Assembly (NCBI GenBank): GCA_025450095.1
Contig: JANWID010000034.1
Location: 1 to 8,920, forward strand
Length of the DNA: 8,920 bases
Origin: Bacteroidia bacterium
Lineage (GTDB): Bacteria; Bacteroidota; Bacteroidia; AKYH767-A; OLB10
Direction: 5' to 3'
The notes under the pieces were generated by a model, which worked only from the letters and a program-made list of their open reading frames with translations, had not been told where the DNA came from and made no database searches. Shown here in pieces: positions 6,933-8,920 of this stretch; the stretch's first letter is position 1; every line of letters starts with the position of its first letter. Position numbers and translations under genes: made by a program.

Positions 6933-7517
6933 TTATCGGGAGGATTCCTGAACTGAATCCTGGCCAGGGACGGAATTTTTTTCCTGTTCACGGGCTTCAA
7001 ACTCCCGGATCAATTGTTCCGGAGACTTGCCCAGGTTTTCCAATGAAAAAGAAACATCGCCGGCTATTGGATGATCGGGATATTTTTTCAGGAACGCTTC
7101 ATAATATGGTTTCGCTTTCATAGGATCTCCAAGCTGGTTTTCATATATGAAACCCTGGAGGAATAAAGCATATGGAGTGCTCGGATGTTCGGGATATTTT
7201 TCATTCATTCTGCCAAAGAGTTTAATAGCCTGGTGTGTTTCATTTATTTTAGAAGAAATATCACCGGCTTTGAAAAGATACGATGCACTGATGGTGTCTT
7301 CTGCAAATTCTGTGGCGTACCGGGTGTATAAAGCAATTATTTCCTTTGCCTTGCCTGGGTCTGGTACCATGGAAGAATCACTGTAAAGTTGCTTTTCTTT
7401 GACATCAATCTCTTTAATGATTTTTTCACGCGGAGATGAACACGCCGCAAGCAGTGTTATTAAAATCAATAGTGATAAAAACCTTCCCGTTACGGTTTTC
7501 ATAATTTTAAAATCCAT
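6933..7517 (-). CDS. TPR-containing lipoprotein, probably periplasmic
   Basis: A 194-residue protein. A lipoprotein signal peptide is clear: basic KTVTGR, hydrophobic core, then lipobox LAAC with Cys26 as the lipidated residue. Ser27-Ser28 and no acidic stretch follow, so it lacks the surface-export signal known in Bacteroidota and is probably held in the periplasm, likely at the outer membrane. Helical TPR-like pairs run from about 55 to 170 (repeats ending KYPEHP and KYPDHP), resembling the YbgF/BamD-like TPR scaffolds. The C-terminal 20 or so residues are polar and probably disordered. Two Bacteroidota O-glycosylation sequons of the D-S/T-hydrophobic type occur: Asp74-Thr-Ile and Asp187-Ser-Val. 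An alternative start at Met6 (ATG at 7502) gives a more typical signal peptide and a 20-nt gap after the SDR gene; the ATG at 7517 leaves 5 nt. It is the middle gene of the three-gene operon. No specific function is recognised. Confidence 0.85.
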   Translation of the reverse strand: MDFKIMKTVTGRFLSLLILITLLAACSSPREKIIKEIDVKEKQLYSDSSMVPDPGKAKEIIALYTRYATEFAEDTISASYLFKAGDISSKINETHQAIKLFGRMNEKYPEHPSTPYALFLQGFIYENQLGDPMKAKPYYEAFLKKYPDHPIAGDVSFSLENLGKSPEQLIREFEAREQEKNSVPGQDSVQESSR

Positions 7518-7522
7518 AGTAT

Positions 7523-8332
7523 TCAGTGTTTAAATGGTGAACCGGGTTCCTTTGCAAAATGCCGGTATAAGAGCCTGTCAGCTATTGAAGGAAAAAATTT
7601 ATTCAACAATACGGTAAGCTTACCGGTCATGGTGAGTACCAGGTCCCGGCGACGATGTTTTACTGCTTTAAAAATATGAGTGGCAACAACTATTGCGGGC
7701 ATCATTTTTTGTTCATCAAGTGGTGAAACTTTTTGCGGGATTCCATCGGGCCCTAATGCTGCATTCCGGATACCGGATGTTGTAAAACCGGGGCATGCAA
7801 CAAGAACATGTAATCCATTATTGAGATTTTCCGTCCTGACAGTCTCCAGGAATCCTTCAATCGCGAATTTGGATGCAGAATAAGCAGATCGTCCTGGTAA
7901 GCCTTTTTTCCCTGCGATTGATGAAATACCCACTAACGATCCCTGTGAACGTAGCAGGTGTGGCAGCGCAAGCTTGGTACAAAAAACGGTTCCCCAAAAA
8001 TTAGTTTCAATAACCTTTTTGAAAACGTCCATATGGGTTTCTTCGAAAAGTCCCCGCATGGATATACCTGCATTATTAACCAGCACATCGATTGTCCCGA
8101 AGGATTTCAGAGCCTGCGAAATCAGGTTTTCACAGTCAGCATATATGCTAACATCCGCGGTAACTGAAAGCACATGCGGCGTTATTTGTTTAAGTTCCGA
8201 AATAGTTGCACGCAGATTTTCTGCATTGCGCCCGGCAATGACCACTTTTGCGCCTTCCCGGGCGAATATCACTGCGCATGCTTTACCAATTCCGGAGGAA
8301 CCCCCGGTGATGATTACGGTTTTGTCTTTCAC
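7523..8332 (-). CDS. Short-chain dehydrogenase/reductase (classical SDR), probable GTG start
   Basis: 269 residues from the GTG start, typical of classical NAD(P)(H)-dependent oxidoreductases. Rossmann motif TGGSSGIG is at 9-16, Arg35 at the end of strand 2 favours NADP(H), Asp60-Val61 binds the adenine ring, and NNAG is at 86-89. The catalytic tetrad is complete: Asn111, Ser138, Tyr151, Lys155 in YSASK. The PGF segment after strand 6 is normal. The C-terminus carries a basic, hydrophobic extension (KLTVLLNKFFP, then LLYRHFAKE) that may associate with the membrane, as in DHRS7-like or ketosphinganine-reductase-like SDRs. The substrate is unknown. An ATG at 8407 would add 25 unusual residues, overlap the divergent gene by 22 nt and place the promoter inside the coding sequence; the GTG at 8332 yields the usual MKDKTVIITGG start. 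A second GTG at 8353 is less likely. First gene of the operon with the lipoprotein and the glycosyltransferase. Confidence 0.88.
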   Translation of the reverse strand: MKDKTVIITGGSSGIGKACAVIFAREGAKVVIAGRNAENLRATISELKQITPHVLSVTADVSIYADCENLISQALKSFGTIDVLVNNAGISMRGLFEETHMDVFKKVIETNFWGTVFCTKLALPHLLRSQGSLVGISSIAGKKGLPGRSAYSASKFAIEGFLETVRTENLNNGLHVLVACPGFTTSGIRNAALGPDGIPQKVSPLDEQKMMPAIVVATHIFKAVKHRRRDLVLTMTGKLTVLLNKFFPSIADRLLYRHFAKEPGSPFKH

Positions 8333-8352
8333 ATACGCAGACTTAGAGCGCA

Positions 8353-8360
8353 CAAATTTA
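8353..8360 (-). promoter_or_regulatory. Candidate -7 promoter box for the SDR operon
   Basis: On the minus strand this reads TAAATTTG, a perfect match to the Bacteroidota TAnnTTTG box. It would start transcription near 8346, leaving a leader of about 14 nt before the GTG at 8332. The -33 TTG is poorly conserved. Together with the SDR family pattern it argues for the downstream GTG start. Confidence 0.45.
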
Positions 8361-8371
8361 GCAAAATATGG

Positions 8372-8379
8372 TACTTTCG
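8372..8379 (+). promoter_or_regulatory. Candidate -7 promoter box for the GNAT-like gene
   Basis: TACTTTCG is a one-mismatch TAnnTTTG box that ends 6 nt before the ATG at 8386. If real, the transcript would be leaderless or nearly so. It lies 11 bp from the opposite-strand box at 8353-8360, making a compact divergent promoter. Confidence 0.3.
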
Positions 8380-8385
8380 CACACC

Positions 8386-8920
8386 ATGGAATTGAAAGTA
8401 GTAACAAGTGCTGCCGACGAGCGGCAATTCCTTGAATTGCCGCTTTTTATTTACAAAGATGATCCGGAATGGATAAGGCCACTTGATAACGACATCCTGC
8501 AGGTATTTGATCCTTCAAAAAATAAGACTTTCCGTCATGGAGAACTGAACAGGTGGCTGTTAATAGAACAAGGCAAAACTATTGGCCGGATCGCAGCATT
8601 TGTTAACCGTAAAACTTCTCAAAAAAATGAACAGCCTACCGGTGGCATGGGATTTTTTGAATGCATCAATAACCAGGAAGCCGCCACTATGCTATTTAAC
8701 GTTTGTATAGAATGGCTGAAACAACGAGGCATGGAAGCAGTAGATGGTCCGGTTAATTTTGGAGAACGCGATCGTTGGTGGGGATTACTGGTCGAAGGAT
8801 TTTTCGAACCGGTTTATTGTATGAATTATAATCCTCCTTATTACAGGACTCTTTTCGAAAATGCCGGATTCAAAACCTACTTCGAACAGTATTGTTTTTC
8901 ATTGAAGGTTAGTGATCCTA
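8386..8920 (+). CDS. GNAT-like N-acyltransferase family protein, 3'-truncated by window edge
   Basis: An open frame from ATG 8386 runs off the window end after 178 residues; family members I recall are about 370-390 residues long. It begins MELKVVTSAADERQF and continues with a DPEWIRPL segment, FRHGE-RWL, and an IGRIAAFVN strand like a GNAT beta-hairpin. Next come an FFEC segment, a helix before LKQRGMEAVDGPVNF, and GERDRWWGLLVEGF leading to YNPPYY. This pattern is that of a conserved Bacteroidota protein annotated as GNAT or YghO-like. The acyl-CoA pyrophosphate loop would be expected in the part not visible, so catalytic competence cannot be judged. It is divergent from the SDR gene across 53 nt. 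There is no Shine-Dalgarno sequence, and the substrate is unknown. Confidence 0.8.
   Translation, partial: MELKVVTSAADERQFLELPLFIYKDDPEWIRPLDNDILQVFDPSKNKTFRHGELNRWLLIEQGKTIGRIAAFVNRKTSQKNEQPTGGMGFFECINNQEAATMLFNVCIEWLKQRGMEAVDGPVNFGERDRWWGLLVEGFFEPVYCMNYNPPYYRTLFENAGFKTYFEQYCFSLKVSDP

Noticed and set aside
8333..8407. N-terminal extension of the SDR from ATG 8407
   Set aside because: It would place 25 atypical residues before the Rossmann strand, overlap the divergent ATG at 8386 and swallow a perfect TAnnTTTG box; the GTG at 8332 fits the family start.
7974..8435. 153-residue plus-strand open frame inside the SDR gene
   Set aside because: It lies antisense to a gene with complete SDR motifs and shows no recognisable domain; it is a shadow frame.

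Overview
The window reads as ordinary chromosomal DNA of a member of the Bacteroidota, probably of the Bacteroidales/Marinilabiliales or Cytophagales kind. Four things point this way. Most starts have weak or no Shine-Dalgarno sequences. Sequences resembling the Bacteroidota -7 promoter box (TAnnTTTG) lie before some genes. The RecQ has its zinc cluster far downstream of the helicase core, an architecture I associate with this phylum. There is also a short lysine/alanine histone H1-like protein and an alpha-oxoamine synthase of the sphingolipid/sulfonolipid type. No mobile elements, CRISPR arrays, tRNAs or rRNAs were seen.

Layout. Positions 1-975 (+) hold the C-terminal four fifths of a PLP-dependent alpha-oxoamine synthase. 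Positions 1158-1442 (+) encode a 94-residue, extremely basic H1-like protein built from internal repeats, followed by a convincing hairpin terminator. Next come three co-directional genes. recQ (1609-3528) and an AAG/MPG-type 3-methyladenine DNA glycosylase (3534-4124) are 5 nt apart and probably co-transcribed. A CdaA-type membrane diadenylate cyclase (4202-4996) follows after a 77-nt gap that contains a small palindrome.

On the minus strand a compact three-gene operon runs from right to left: a short-chain dehydrogenase (8332-7523, probable GTG start), a TPR lipoprotein (7517-6933) and a TMTC-like GT-C membrane glycosyltransferase with C-terminal TPRs (6920-4998). The operon ends one nucleotide from the end of cdaA. 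At the right edge a GNAT-like gene (8386 onward, cut by the window end) is divergent from the SDR gene, and candidate -7 boxes for both directions lie in the 53-nt gap between them.

How the genes might work together. The plus-strand block combines chromosome packaging (H1-like), DNA repair (RecQ, alkyl-base excision) and c-di-AMP synthesis. The minus-strand block looks like envelope biology: a periplasmic TPR lipoprotein, a candidate protein O-glycosyltransferase and a lipid- or sugar-type reductase. I see no clearly unprecedented system. The points most worth a second look are the repair/c-di-AMP gene neighbourhood, the rearranged RecQ, the repeat-built H1-like gene, the glycosyltransferase-lipoprotein pairing and the uncertain substrate of the oxoamine synthase.
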